Numbered from the stretch's first letter, positions 11,060 to 21,096 are shown. The stretch is 64,000 bases of DNA from Chrysophaeum taylorii (GCA_029834535.1 JAQMWT010000594.1:1-64000), one strand, 5' to 3'. The notes: generated by a model from the letters alone, not told the origin. Numbers and translations: made by a program.

Positions 11060-12011
11060 TATCTGCAGTCGGAGGTGAAGAGACGGAGTACACCAGATCT
11101 GTGCTCTGGCCTCCAAAGGCACGGGAGAACTCTTTTGACGCACTCCCGGCAGGGCGTGGGTCAGTACTCGAAGTCGCACAAGCACGCGGGGAAGTACTTC
11201 GTGTGCTTTGACGACCACGAGCGAGGGCTGGAGCGAGGAAGGACCGAGATCGACAAGGTGGGTGTCTACGACACTGTCGCGGAAGCCGTCCTGCTCGTCA
11301 ACAAGCATCGCCTCACACGTGAGCTCAAGGCCAACGCTGCCGGTCGCAAGAAGAATACGAAAGAGGCCGAGCGGGCCCCGGTGCCGGTTCGCCTGCGAAG
11401 AAGGCGCGCGCGGCCGCGGCGGTTTCACTCGGAGCTCCCACCGGGGCTCGCCACAGCTCTAGTAGCTTGCAGTTCGCTCGATTGCACCAGTCCAAGCAGA
11501 ATCACGACGGATCCTGGCGAACTGCACCTACTTCAAGGATGAAAAGAACCTCCTCCAACAGCTCGTCGAGGACCGCGGCCACCTCCTTCTCTCATCCCCG
11601 AAGTGCCATCCCGAGCTCGCCGGCAACGGTGTCGAGTACGGGTGGGGCAAGCCCAAGCAGTACTACCGTCGCCGCAACTTCGGCACTGCGGCGCAGATGA
11701 CTGCCAACTAACTCACCCTCAACTTCGAGTCCATTGATGCTGCCAGCCTGTCTGTCGCTCGCCTCGTGCGCTACTCGCGGAAGGCGCGCGAGGACAAGCT
11801 TGCGTACGCCAGCGAAAACCAAGCTGGCGCCGAAATGGACAACATCGCCATCGAGGCCGCCAAGCAGACCCAGAAACTTTGCCGGGAACACCACACGCAT
11901 CTCTCTATCCCGCAAAGTGAGCTTACTCGCCTCGACGAGGCGGAAACATGGGCATATCACGACTATAATACACATCTGCCGCGTTTTATGATACCACTTT
12001 CTCGAGGGTGA
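11060..12011 (+). mobile_element. DDE-transposase remnant (plain DNA transposon)
   Basis: Between about 11500 and 12000 the plus strand encodes 'LLQQLVEDRGHLLLSSPKCH', then 'PELAGNGVEYGWGKPKQYYR', then after a stop (TAA at 11709) 'ASLSVARLVRYSRKA' and a helical tail. This pattern (ERGH, beta strand, PK-H-E, N-x-(I/V)-E with W-G-x-x-K, then R-(Y/F)-x-R-K) is the C-terminal end of a DDE-superfamily endonuclease common in eukaryotic transposons; the GVE glutamate would be the third catalytic acid. The preceding open frame (11075-11542, containing 'GKYFVCFDDHERGL') may be an earlier part in another frame. At least one stop and one frame change break it. It sits between the two LINE pieces. Confidence 0.55.
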
Positions 12012-12599
12012 TCGGGAGGGCATGTTTACCGCGCACGCGAATCCGCTTCGAAATCTGATGGTATGGAGGAGTTGTGTCTGCGATAAACCTCCGGAAGTCG
12101 CAAAATCGTCGCCCCGGACGGAAAATACGATATCATCACGCTACCGGGTCCGCCGAGCCCCTTTCAAGTCTTCGCGGACCGCCCAAGACACCCCTTCCGA
12201 CGACTCTGTCGGCCGCTTGTCTGGCCAGGTCCGGGGGGGGGGGGGTGGCGTTTAGCGCGAACTGAATTCGGTTTTATGCTCAAACCCGCTTGTAGGGGAT
12301 ATCGCACTGCGACCAGTTCGTGGTGTGAACTAGAGGTCATAATATCATCGGGCAAGGAAATTCTGTGTGCTGTACGGCAGCTCAACCTTTCTGCTGCTGG
12401 AGCATCGAGCGTACGTGCGGGGATATGGCGGGCGCTTGCTGGTCACAAGCTCGGTTTTGGGATCCTCAGAACCGTCGAAGTGCATGATTTGGTCGTCCGA
12501 GTAACAAACGGATGAGTGGGATATTATCGGCCTTCTTGGCATTTTACGGAAGAAAGGTGGCCTTTCGCTGCCAGGTTCTTACATTCAATAAGGGGGGAT

Positions 12600-13560
12600 C
12601 ATGATGCTCGATGTCGAAAACAAAAAATTGTTTCCAACATCGTACGCGAGCGTCTCGTTGTCATTCCTTGTCGTAGGGCTTGACTACCACATCGTCGCGG
12701 TGCCGGTTTCGGCCGGAACCTGGAACTGCTGACGCGACCTTAGGCCTGAAGATGGCACTGCAGAAGCGTCGTGAGCATGGCCTGGAAACATGGTCCTAAT
12801 CATTGAGTTCGCCAAGGCCTTCGAAAGGATCCCACGGAAAATACTGTGACAGGTGCTATCGAAGTTCGGCTTTCCACCGAAAATCGTGCATCTCATCATT
12901 GCGCTCCGCTGTTACAAGTGAGGTTCTCCGTTTCCGGCGCTACCGCATTTATCGACTCAATCATCGGCTCAAAGCAGGGCGATGTCCACACACGGTCCGG
13001 TTCTTTTCGTTCTGTACATGGCAGCCTTGGCCGTATCATGGCGACTACGCGGATGTCAGGAGTCAAAATGCGATATATATAAGAAGCAGAAAAACGATGT
13101 AATCACTGAACGTCGTTGCGATGAAAAACGCAGCACTCAGGATGTCGCATTCGAAGAGTCGGCGTTTGCAGATGATATGGCGTTTCCGCTTTCCGACTGT
13201 CGCACCGCGCGTGAGGCGACGCCTCTCTCATCACGCTCTTTGCCGGGTGGGGTATGGGAGCCACACGGGCGATCGCCAGGTATTGAAAGAGTCGAAATCC
13301 GAGATGTTATTCGTTATCAAGCCATGCGTTGTTCGCTGCAATGACCCGGCAGCCTACAATGGTGCCGAACTCTCCGGCTCAGACATACATGGATGACATT
13401 CGCCATACCCCGGTTGCGGCGACGTTCAATACTCTCTCGCAACTGTAATGACTCTGAGGACGTTGAATCTTGTCATGTCGACTGCGTGAAGGTCTTACTA
13501 CTGGGGCGAGCGCAGTGCTTGGGCTGTAGGCTTATCCCAGCGCCATGGCGCGCGGGATCA
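12600..13560 (+). mobile_element. LINE reverse-transcriptase fragment
   Basis: Conserved RT blocks can be read in order, in changing frames: 'KIVSNIVRERL', 'FRPEPGTADATLGLK', 'QKRREHGLETW', 'IIEFAKAFERIPRKIL' (F/Y-x-K-A-F-D/E-R-(I/V)-P-R), 'KFGFPPKIVHLIIAL', 'SIIGSKQGDV', 'LFVLYMAALAVSWR' and 'FADDMAF' (the catalytic F-A-D-D), followed by 'KSEMLFVIKPC' and a trailing thumb-like region near 13400-13460. At least three frame changes and stops (for example TGA at about 12847) show it is dead. The block order and the QKRREHG/VKQGD-like wording match LINEs common in diatoms and other algae. It is probably the same copy as the endonuclease piece at 9850-10160. Confidence 0.75.
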
Positions 13561-14532
13561 GAATCACAGGGCGTTCAGGCGCGGTGCCTAGAAAGGAGAA
13601 ATGAGGTAGGGTTGATTATCTGTCGCCATTTGTCACGGTCTTGAGCGAGGAAGTTCGAGGTCTTCGCGGGTGTGTGGTATTTGCGGAGTGCCTTGATGAG
13701 ACCATGGCCGTGTGTGAACCTTGGGGGTCGACCCCCAAGGTTCCAGGGTACGCGGGCAACGTGGCTTGCTCAGCGGAGCTGTCGGCGAGATTAGTCCCCA
13801 GGCCAAGGCGCTGAAGGAGGTTTGATGTTTTGATATGGTATTTCCAGGTTTGCGCGGCACATCGCGCGAGCGTGAAAGCATTGTAGTCGATTGAAGACAA
13901 CTTCGGCTTGGTAACATGCATTGGATGGCGAGGATTAGACCGACGTAGACATTTCGCTTGGCTCGATCGGGGACGTATCTCGAGGCGAAAACGAAATGAA
14001 GAAACGTACCACCAAAAGCCGCTGTCGCCTCCCTCATCATCTCCTTGTCGACCGGAACCACATGCAAGAGAGGAGCCCCGAGTCAACCATGGCAAGGAAA
14101 GCGGTTGGTAGGACGAGGGCGCCACCCATGGGCTCGCGTCGTCGTCGTCGTCGTCGTTGCACGACGAGAAAGCAACAACTGACGTGTATCCGAAGAATGA
14201 GACAGTGCTGACGTCATAACGGTCGGCTTTTTTTTTTGGACAATTTTGGCTCTTTTTAACGGTCAACATTTTTTGGAATATTTGTTGAGAAGTAAGAAGG
14301 GCTCTTTGCTGCGATCCGCAGGCTTCGTTCGGGTGTTGCTTGCCGTAAGAAGGTGCGTGACACACAGTCCGTGTCCGGCGTCCTCTGATGATCGACACAT
14401 CGTTTTGAACGCGTGATGAACCGTACAACGATTAGGGATTTAGCTGAAGACTGTTTTTTGTACTTGAATTGTGTCCGCGCCCAGGCTTCGCGCCTAGACC
14501 CCAAACAAAACGCGCTGTTTCGTAGGTGACCA
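13561..14532. other. Spacer with a palindrome
   Basis: No supported gene. Open frames of up to 270 codons on the minus strand (13616-14428) have no domain and are broken up by low-complexity sequence, including a (GTC)n run near 14140-14156 and a T-run near 14228. The 28-bp palindrome at 13716-13743 is listed separately. Confidence 0.4.
13716..13743. repeat. Perfect 28-bp palindrome
   Basis: The segment reads GAACCTTGGGGGTC on one strand and its exact inverse on the other, centred on a GTCGAC site with no loop. It could form a cruciform or be the recognition site of a dimeric protein. No neighbouring gene explains it. Confidence 0.8.
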
Positions 14533-15138
14533 ATGTCCGATGACGCAATCAACGAAGCCGATCTCTTCATCATTCACGCGTGTTGCTGTTGTAACCTGAG
14601 CTTCTACCCGGCTACCCCCGAGTGCCTCGGGTGCAGCGCCAAGGTCGAGTCCTTGTGCGCACTCGTCGCTTGCTGTTGCAAGTGCGGGACGCCGTCTCTC
14701 GGATGCCGCGCCTTCAAGGAGTCAGCAGCAATTCAGTGCGGCTTACCCTGTGTCGCCGTCGGGTGTAAGTATCCGACAACTTGCGCGAAGACGCAGGCGC
14801 AATTGTTATGCCTCGCCGAGAGTTGCTCTTGCGTTCCAGACAGAGAAATCCCTGCTGCGTGCGCCTTATTTTGCGTTACGTGCTATCCTAGGTGCTCCTG
14901 CTGTATGCGCTTGAGCCACGCGCGAAAAGGAGGAGGTCCATCGGCGCCCGATCAGGAAGACGCTCGCGACAAAGACGGCGGTACCTTTCGCTGTCCGTTC
15001 TCGGCGACATGTGTGGAGCAACCCCCGCCACCCCGAGAACGTGAAAGCCGCGCTGGAAGTTCGCCGGTTCTCGCTGCGGCCATGATGCGGAGTCCATCCG
15101 CGCGGAGGATCCAGCCGTCCCCGGCCGAGACTGCGTAG
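14533..15138 (+). CDS. Cysteine-rich protein of unknown function, 201 aa
   Basis: A single exon starting at ATG 14533. Residues 15-135 hold about 28 cysteines in pairs and CCC/CCCC clusters (HACCCCNL, VACCCKCG, CVTCYPRCSCC), with signatures such as 'LSFYPATPECLGC', 'PTTCAKTQAQLLCL' and 'PAACALFCVTCYP'. The same layout occurs in a family of small cysteine-rich proteins found in algae and other protists that has no known function; I recognise the pattern, not a named gene. The last 65 residues are basic and Pro/Ser-rich with no cysteine framework. There is no clear signal peptide or membrane helix, so it may be a cytosolic metal-binding or zinc-ribbon-like protein, which is inference. Flanks are repeat sequence on the left and a spacer on the right. 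Confidence 0.7.
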   Translation: MSDDAINEADLFIIHACCCCNLSFYPATPECLGCSAKVESLCALVACCCKCGTPSLGCRAFKESAAIQCGLPCVAVGCKYPTTCAKTQAQLLCLAESCSCVPDREIPAACALFCVTCYPRCSCCMRLSHARKGGGPSAPDQEDARDKDGGTFRCPFSATCVEQPPPPRERESRAGSSPVLAAAMMRSPSARRIQPSPAETA

Positions 15139-15440
15139 CCCTAAGCAAGCACGAAAAACAACAAAGGCCGCCGGACAAGGAGACTGTTATTGCTTGATAC
15201 CTTGAGATCGTTGTCGTACGCGTGCGGCATGATCCGTTGGTATTCGGCGCACTGGCCTCTTATCTTTCCAGTGGCCGCGGACAGCCCTGTCATCCTATTT
15301 GGTGGGTAGTAGTAGCCAGAGTACCACTAATAATAATAGGAAATTAACATGGCGATGATAAGAACTCCGCGTTGTGTTTTCTGCGATCATCATGATAGAA
15401 GGAATGGTCTTATATATTTCCCACGTGGCGGGAGGCGCGT
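15139..15440. other. Spacer
   Basis: Nothing recognisable; short open frames only. An AT-rich stretch at 15300-15350 may be the 3' untranslated end of the cysteine-rich gene. Confidence 0.35.
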
Positions 15441-15449
15441 CGCCTGGAC

Positions 15450-15570
15450 CAACCGCTGGGCCGCCTGGAGTTAATTAAGGTCGCATATCTGCGGGTCGCG
15501 ATGACCAGGGTGAGACTGCGATTGAAGTCCACGAAGAACAAGGTCCCAGCAGCAGCTTCCGACGATTTCC
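15450..15570 (-). pseudogene. Decayed partial copy of the adjacent beta-lactamase-fold gene
   Basis: The minus strand encodes 'AAAGTLFFVDFNRSLTLVIA', which aligns with 'GAAGTSFLVDLERGLVLIIA' near the end of the hydrolase gene at 16000-17205. The nucleotide match (15476-15560 against 16071-16148) is roughly two thirds identical with small gaps. Upstream of this the copy loses similarity, so only the 3' end of the gene seems to have been duplicated, or the rest has decayed. The open frame around it (15410-15796) is therefore not a real gene. Confidence 0.6.
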
Positions 15571-15999
15571 GGCAATCCGAGATGCACATTGTTCTGGCAC
15601 GGCCTGGGACCACGCGTATCAAAAAAAAACTTGGTTCTCCATTCCGGCCCTTCGTCATATTCCTAGGCACTTCTAGACGCGCGAGCAAAAATTGTTTTCG
15701 CGCTGGCATTCGAAACGGCCACCATTCAAATATGGCGCTGGATCGTGGCATACTTCCGCGCACTAGGACTTCACAGATCATGTGTGCCGCGATCAAGAAG
15801 CGACTGCAGCAGAGATACGGGCTAAAGTAGAATAAAATGGGAAACTAGGATGAGTGCCGGGCGCGGGGAACTAGGATGAACCTCGGGAGAGGCGGTAGCG
15901 GCGGCGTAGGCATACCTTCGCATTAGTGGCGGGCTGTCCATATGGTGTGATAGAGTCCCGAGATGAGCACAACGCCGCTCTGCTGGTTGAGTGATGGAG

Positions 16000-17205
16000 T
16001 CAAGAAGCAGAAAGGGCCGCGTAGATGCGGCAGTGTATGGTAGCATATATGTTTTGCATGACATGGGCTGCCTGCAACATCTGGGTCGCGATGATGAGGA
16101 CGAGGCCACGCTCCAGGTCTACAAGGAATGACGTGCCAGCAGCGCCCGGCCAGCCGAACGTTCTCTTGCCAGCATCTGGCGGAAGCCAAGATTGCCCAAG
16201 ATGAGGCGGTCGACCATCGACGTCATTAGTCCAGACGCCAAGGCCGAAGGCGGGAAAATATTGCGACAGGCAGAGTTGTGCAATGTTGTGCGGTTCGAGT
16301 TGGTTCGCACAAAGCTCTTGGAGGGTACTTGGGTCGAGCAGCTTGTCTGTGCGAAGGCCGTTCGCAAAACGAAGCCAATCATCAATCGTGGAGAGAAGGC
16401 CGCCTCCACCCGAAGGACACACATTCGGTCCGGCATAGGACGCCGTACCGCCTCGCCAGAAGTTGCGCTCATCAAGCGCGCCGGCGTGCGGGAGTAAATC
16501 TGCAGCGTCTTCGCACGATCCGTCGGCTGATAAGAGAGCGCACGCAGCTAATCGATCCTGCTTATCGTTTGAAAGGACAAACGAGGTGTCGCGCATGCCA
16601 AGCGGTTCGAAGATATGCTCGCGAAAGTACGACTCCAAATCGGTACCCGATGTCGCCTCGACTATGCGACCGAGGACGTCGAATGACGCGGAATATGAAA
16701 ACTCCCGTCCTGGCTCGAGGGCGCGCGGCAGCCGACTGAGCGTTGCGCAAAACTCCTTCAGGGAGCTGGAGGTTGGAAAGCGCGAGTTGTCGCGGTCGCC
16801 GTGAGGCGTGATCCGGTGCGGAAGCTCGAGGCCTCGTTCTCGGTATTGCTTCGCCACGTCGCCGTTCTTGAAGCCGTACGAGAGCCCGGCCGAGTGCGTA
16901 AGGAGATCGAACACGGTAGCTGGGCGCGCGGCTCCATCGTGCCACTCGTCGAGAAGCGATGACACGCGGTCGTCCAATGCGAATTTTCCTGCGTCGCGGA
17001 GTTGAAGAATTGCGACAGCTGTGACGACCTTGGTCATCGAGTAGACCCGGATAATCGAAGAACCGTCCAACGCCCTTCCCGGCCTCGCGTCGCCAGCAAA
17101 ATGTGAGAAAATGTGCTCGCCATCTTTCAGCGCGACTACACCCAAAATTGGAACTTTTGTGGGTACCAGGTCCTCGTCGATGAACCTGTCAAAACGTGAC
17201 CTCAA
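16000..17205 (-). CDS. Class C beta-lactamase-fold serine hydrolase, about 400 aa
   Basis: This is a serine beta-lactamase / penicillin-binding-protein-like domain (Pfam Beta-lactamase) over most of its length. It shows the catalytic S-x-x-K as 'YSMTK' near residue 56, a Y-x-(N/S) motif as 'FSYSASFDVLGRIV' near 175, and the C-terminal box 'FGWPGAAGTSF'. 'HIFEPLGMRDTSF' and 'SGGGGLLSTIDDW' are typical connecting motifs. In eukaryotes such proteins are esterases or peptidases rather than antibiotic resistance genes. The 5' end is unresolved: the frame opens with a non-ATG codon and an in-frame stop lies upstream, while ATG 17252 is in a neighbouring frame that would need a one-base shift or an unseen mini-intron. 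A partial decayed copy lies just downstream. The ALR gene starts about 240 bp away on the other strand. Confidence 0.85.
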   Translation of the reverse strand: MRSRFDRFIDEDLVPTKVPILGVVALKDGEHIFSHFAGDARPGRALDGSSIIRVYSMTKVVTAVAILQLRDAGKFALDDRVSSLLDEWHDGAARPATVFDLLTHSAGLSYGFKNGDVAKQYRERGLELPHRITPHGDRDNSRFPTSSSLKEFCATLSRLPRALEPGREFSYSASFDVLGRIVEATSGTDLESYFREHIFEPLGMRDTSFVLSNDKQDRLAACALLSADGSCEDAADLLPHAGALDERNFWRGGTASYAGPNVCPSGGGGLLSTIDDWLRFANGLRTDKLLDPSTLQELCANQLEPHNIAQLCLSQYFPAFGLGVWTNDVDGRPPHLGQSWLPPDAGKRTFGWPGAAGTSFLVDLERGLVLIIATQMLQAAHVMQNIYATIHCRIYAALSAS

Positions 17206-17488
17206 CCTCTCTGAGAGACGCGCCGTCGCAACTCGCGCAGCTCAGCGTCCATCGGCCCTCTCCGTACCATGCTAAACCAGAACAGGGTTTTTATTAAGGG
17301 TCGAATGCTCAGGGATGCGTTGGGGGCTTGAGGGTTTTGGTGCGTCGTGTGGGGACATGAGGGCAATAATGTATGTAGGGTTTTAAATTGCTATGAGAAA
17401 GTGGGGGGGGGGGGTTCGTTACGCCACGCGCTGGCATCATCGCGAGAGTTCGCGCATCGCGTGAATCGCGGCTCGAAGCTTCGTGTCC

Positions 17489-18154
17489 ATGGATCCAAAG
17501 GATTGCCGTAATCCAGTCTGTCATTCAAAAATAAAGATGTTTTCGTCGAGTTTGGCGCAAAAAGCTTTTGTCGGCGCGGTGCCTCCCGACCGGGCGGCGG
17601 AGACACCGCTCGAATGTCCAGTCGACCGCGACGAGCTCGGTCGAAGTACATGGAATCTGGTGCGCGCCTCGCTTTGCGTCCCGTCTGAATACGCGCTAGC
17701 TTCACACGACGGCCGCCTACTTTCCCGAGCAGCCGACAGACACCGACAAGCATCAGGCGAGAGGGCTCGTCGAGGGTCTCGCGGCACAGTAAGTATTAAC
17801 CTACACCTTGTCTTCTCTGATCAGCAGCCGTGTAGCTATCCGTGCGACCATTGCCGTGAGGACTTCAAGGAGTCAATCGAGGAGGACCCTCCCTCGTGCG
17901 TTGGTGCTTGCCCACGTTTTTTTACCCACGCGTTTTTTTTTGACGTCAGGCTTGGCTCGCGCACTCAATTCGCGCTCTGGCTTTGCCGGCAGCACAACAA
18001 GGTCAACGAAAAGCTCGGAAAGTCAGCATTTCCGTGCACCATACAAAATATCGACCGACGATGGAAGTACGGTGGTCCAGAATGCTGGTCGGCTGAGTAC
18101 GACGGTTACGCGCACGAGACTCTAGGCAAGGACCTCGACGAAGATGAACCCTGA
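17489..18154 (+). CDS. ALR/Erv1-type FAD-linked sulfhydryl oxidase
   Basis: Exons 17489-17659, 17700-17788, 17836-17895 and 17950-18154; introns of 40, 47 and 54 nt. Spliced, the protein has the family core: 'LGRSTWNLLHTTAAYFPEQP' (FAD-binding start), 'LVEGLAAHYPCDHCREDF' with the catalytic CxxC, 'FALWLCRQHNKVNEKLGK' (the C-x3-HN-x2-N flavin motif) and a closing Cys ('FPCTIQNIDRRWKYGGPECW'). An N-terminal C-x4-C (CRNPVC) could be the shuttle disulfide. ALR/Erv1 reoxidises Mia40 or its replacement in the mitochondrial intermembrane space. The chain is about 174 aa, normal for the family. The unspliced open frame scrambles residues 60-110, and only the three tiny introns restore the family sequence, which is strong evidence for them. 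The acidic tail is unremarkable. Confidence 0.9.
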   Translation: MDPKDCRNPVCHSKIKMFSSSLAQKAFVGAVPPDRAAETPLECPVDRDELGRSTWNLVRASLCVPSEYALASHDGRLLSRAADRHRQASGERARRGSRGTVSINLHLVFSDQQPCSYPCDHCREDFKESIEEDPPSCVGACPRFFTHAFFFDVRLGSRTQFALWLCRQHNKVNEKLGKSAFPCTIQNIDRRWKYGGPECWSAEYDGYAHETLGKDLDEDEP

Positions 18155-18317
18155 GTGCTCCCCGAACGGGTCGTCTTGGTATTATAGTGGCACAATCCGG
18201 TTCTCTCGTGGATATTCTTAGCTGGGAGCCTATCCGAGGCGCAGCTTCGTCTCCGCATACGTGAAAATGGCGACCGGGCGGCCACGCCCCCCGCAGTGGC
18301 AACAAGATATTAAATTG

Positions 18318-19807
18318 TTACACGGTGTGGTTATGAGACACAGTGAAGTAGTGGTGAGACTCGTAGACAAAGCAGCCGGCGCAGAGACCGACGCCGGCCG
18401 AACCGTCTCCTCCATCCACGTCGGGCTTGTCGCCGGGTCCTTTTTTCTCGAACTTGATGGTGCCGGCAGCGAGGTGTCCATCTGGGAAGAAAGTGGTGTA
18501 AGCGTCGCTGACGGTGACTCGGAGTGGCTTCGCTAGAGGATGCTGCAGCTCATACTTAGCAGCGTCGAGCCTGGCTAGATAAACCCAGGTAAAATGGTTC
18601 GCGGCCGAGGAGAAAAAGATGTCCGAGGCAGCAGTGTTCGTGCTGTGATCGACGTCGATGTACTCGATGCCGGCGTCCAAGACACGTTCGCCGTTTTCAC
18701 CCTTTCCGAGGACGACGCGCGCGCCAACATGCGTGTAGGCGCGCCCGAGGTTGAACGAGGCAAACGGAATGCAAGGCACGATGTCGTCGTCGTTCATGAA
18801 GCGGAGGTGGCGGAGTTTGCCTGCAGCTTCGAGGTCCTGGTGCTTCTGGCGAAATTCGTAGTCGCCCACGCGTGGCGATGCGAAGCTAAAAACCGTGACG
18901 GGGCCGGGGAAAACTTCCGCGAGTGTCGCGTCTTGCGCGGCGACGAAGCCAAAGAGCGTCGCGATTGCAGCACCTTTGGAGTGACCCGTGACCCAGAGCG
19001 AGTAGTCGTTAACGCGACGGCGCTCATCTGCGTCGTCCTTCAAGAGTTTTTTTGAAAATTCTTTCCGAAGCTGATCGGCAACGGCATTGTAGAGAGAGAC
19101 CGTGCCGTACCGCGCAGACTTTGGCTTGGCGAAGACGACGTCGTGGAATCCGTGATGACACCACCCCTGATACTCGCCGTTGACTTTGAGCGGCACCATT
19201 CGGTACTCAGCGTTTTGCTCCCAATCGAGGAAGCACTGCGAGCCGCGGAAGGCAACCGTCACGCGCTTGTAATTATGGTTGCAAAATATTGCAAACACGC
19301 CATCCTCGTCGACCTCTTGCCTGCGACATCCTCGCGCACACACACACGACACGACGACGAGGACACGCACGGCTGGAACTCGGCGATCTCGAGGCCGGCG
19401 CGAGGAGCATATTCTGCCAGGAGTTGCCGTTGAATCCACGCGTCCGTCGAACCCTTGATCTTATGCCCGTTTTGGTATATGAACGACATGAGCTCTTGAC
19501 CGTCCTTGCCTAAGCACAAACTCTGGAGCTCGTCAGAGTCCAACCCAAGTCCGTCGGGAGACACTTTGTCCCAAAACAGCTTCTTGGCCACGCTCCGAAT
19601 GTGCGCTGGCACCTGGTCTTCTCTTTGAGCCGACGGGGGTGACGCGTATGGCATGTAGCTTATCAGCACGACCAACGCACACGCTGCACACATGTCGTAG
19701 GCCGCCTCGATCACCCCTTCGGCGTCGGCAACAAACCACGCATGCGCGTCTCCCGTCTGCTGCCGGTTGGCGGCGGCCGCATCCAGCTCCTCCCGGACTG
19801 CCATCAT
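18318..19807 (-). CDS. Class 3 (fungal-type) lipase, two exons
   Basis: Exons 19807-19371 and 19320-18318, with a 50-nt intron. The catalytic domain shows the nucleophile elbow G-H-S-K-G ('LWVTGHSKGAAIATLFGF'), the preceding 'RVTVAFRGSQ' oxyanion strand, 'FSFASPRVGDYEF' and 'FMNDDDIVPCIPF', where the D is the likely catalytic acid; the catalytic His is probably in 'SSAANHFTWVYL'. This is the alpha/beta-hydrolase lipase class 3 family acting on acylglycerols or phospholipids. The N-terminal 150 residues are less conserved and hold one hydrophobic stretch (about 45-60, 'CALVVLISYMPYA'), possibly a membrane anchor. A Cys-rich, Asp/Gly-rich C-terminus follows. The lipase end and RFC4 start-to-end run in the same direction, RFC4 lying upstream. 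Confidence 0.85.
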
Positions 19808-19989
19808 CACGCCGATTTCCTATTGATTGGTTAAGACTTCTCGTTGAGCTTCAACCCGTCCCGTAGTATATAGTATAGGGGTAGCGGGCCCGATCTTTTC
19901 GGGGAGAGCTAGAAGGAGCGGCCAGGGGGTAGGATTGGACCCACCCCGAGGGTGCGGTGTCTGTCTCTACTACTGTATGAATATATTCT

Positions 19990-21009
19990 CTAGACTCGCA
20001 TGATTGTGGCGACAACGTCGTGGAGCTGGAGGCCGTCGTCGGCGCCATCCGCGAGGCACTTGTCGGCTTCGGCGATCCGCTCGACGATGCGGGCTTTCTG
20101 TGGGTCCGAAAATTTGTCGTTGTGGATGACATCGTCGTGGAGTTTCGTGATGATGGCGAGTGCGGGGTAGCCTTCGAGCATGAGGTTTTCGACGGCAACG
20201 GCGGCGAGGTTGAAGTCGTGGGCACCGATGGCGTCCCAGAGGTGGGAGATGAGGGGTGGGGGGATCTGACCGGACACCTCGAGCAGGGCGTCGGGAGTGA
20301 CACTGCCCGAAGCGCCGTAGAAGTTGACGCAAGACTGGAGAAGCGTTACGGCGCGGCGCATGTCGCCGTCGGAATACTCGAGAATTGTGTGGAAGACGTC
20401 GTCCGAATACGAGACGTTCTCCTCGCGGGCGATAAAGTCGAGGCGTTCGCGCATGGCAGTCGTGTCGAGCGGGGAGAAGCGAAACTTGGCGCAGCGGCTC
20501 GCGAGAGGTTCGATTATTCGCGAGACGTAGTTGCAGACGAGGCAGAAGCGGGTGACGCTCGAGTAGGTTTCCATCGTGCGGCGCAGCGCGCCCTGTGCGT
20601 CTTTGGTCATGGTATCAGCCTCGTCGAGGATGATGATCTTGAATGGCGGCGACGGATACCCCGCGTGCGTCGCCGTCCCGACAGATCTCTGAGCGAACGC
20701 CTTCACCTTGTCGCGCACGACCTTGATACCTCGCTCGTCCGACGCGTTCATCTCGAGCACGCGGTCTCGCCACACGTCGGGATGGTACAGCATTCGCGTG
20801 ACGGCCAGGATGGTGCTCGTCTTTCCGGTTCCTGGCGGTCCATAAAACAACAAATGCGGCAGCGCGCCTTGCTCGATCGCCCCGAGCAACGATCGTACGA
20901 CCTCTCCCTGAGCCGCCACGTCCTTGACGTTTTTTGGCCGGTATTTCTCCACCCACATCTGCGCCTTGCTCTTGTGGTCGAGCGCCGGTGCGACATGGTC
21001 GACTTCCAT
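19990..21009 (-). CDS. RFC4: Replication factor C small subunit (RFC4; Rfc2 of yeast), 339 aa
   Basis: An intronless clamp-loader ATPase. Walker A is 'FYGPPGTGKTST', Walker B 'IILDEADTMT', the SRC motif 'ASRCAKFRF', and sensor 2 'GDMRRAVTLLQS'. 'MWVEKYRPKNVKDV' and 'TRFCLVCNYVSRIIEPL' are closest to the RFC4/Rfc2 branch rather than RFC2, 3 or 5. The subunit acts in the nucleus in the RFC pentamer, loading PCNA at primer ends with ATP; the domain order is AAA+ (about 15-230) then collar (240-339). The length is normal. It starts head to head with RPS24, 87 bp apart, so the two probably share a promoter, fitting co-expression of replication and translation genes in growing cells. Confidence 0.93.
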   Translation of the reverse strand: MEVDHVAPALDHKSKAQMWVEKYRPKNVKDVAAQGEVVRSLLGAIEQGALPHLLFYGPPGTGKTSTILAVTRMLYHPDVWRDRVLEMNASDERGIKVVRDKVKAFAQRSVGTATHAGYPSPPFKIIILDEADTMTKDAQGALRRTMETYSSVTRFCLVCNYVSRIIEPLASRCAKFRFSPLDTTAMRERLDFIAREENVSYSDDVFHTILEYSDGDMRRAVTLLQSCVNFYGASGSVTPDALLEVSGQIPPPLISHLWDAIGAHDFNLAAVAVENLMLEGYPALAIITKLHDDVIHNDKFSDPQKARIVERIAEADKCLADGADDGLQLHDVVATIMRV

Positions 21010-21096
21010 TTTTTCAAATCAAATCACATCATCATCCTTGACCTCGGAACGACGCCGCAACGGCACTCAGCGATTCGTGAGTGAGAGCGATAGAGT
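21010..21096. promoter_or_regulatory. Shared RFC4/RPS24 promoter interval
   Basis: Just 87 bp lie between the two divergent start codons. It is AT-richer on the RFC4 side (ATCA-rich run at 21018-21035). No TATA box or telo-box is evident. Confidence 0.5.

Noticed and set aside
16000-17205. Bacterial antibiotic-resistance gene or recent transfer
   Set aside because: The fold is common in eukaryotic esterases and the base composition matches its neighbours.
20020-21084. 354-codon frame antisense to RFC4
   Set aside because: RFC4 on the minus strand is unambiguous; the plus frame has no domain.
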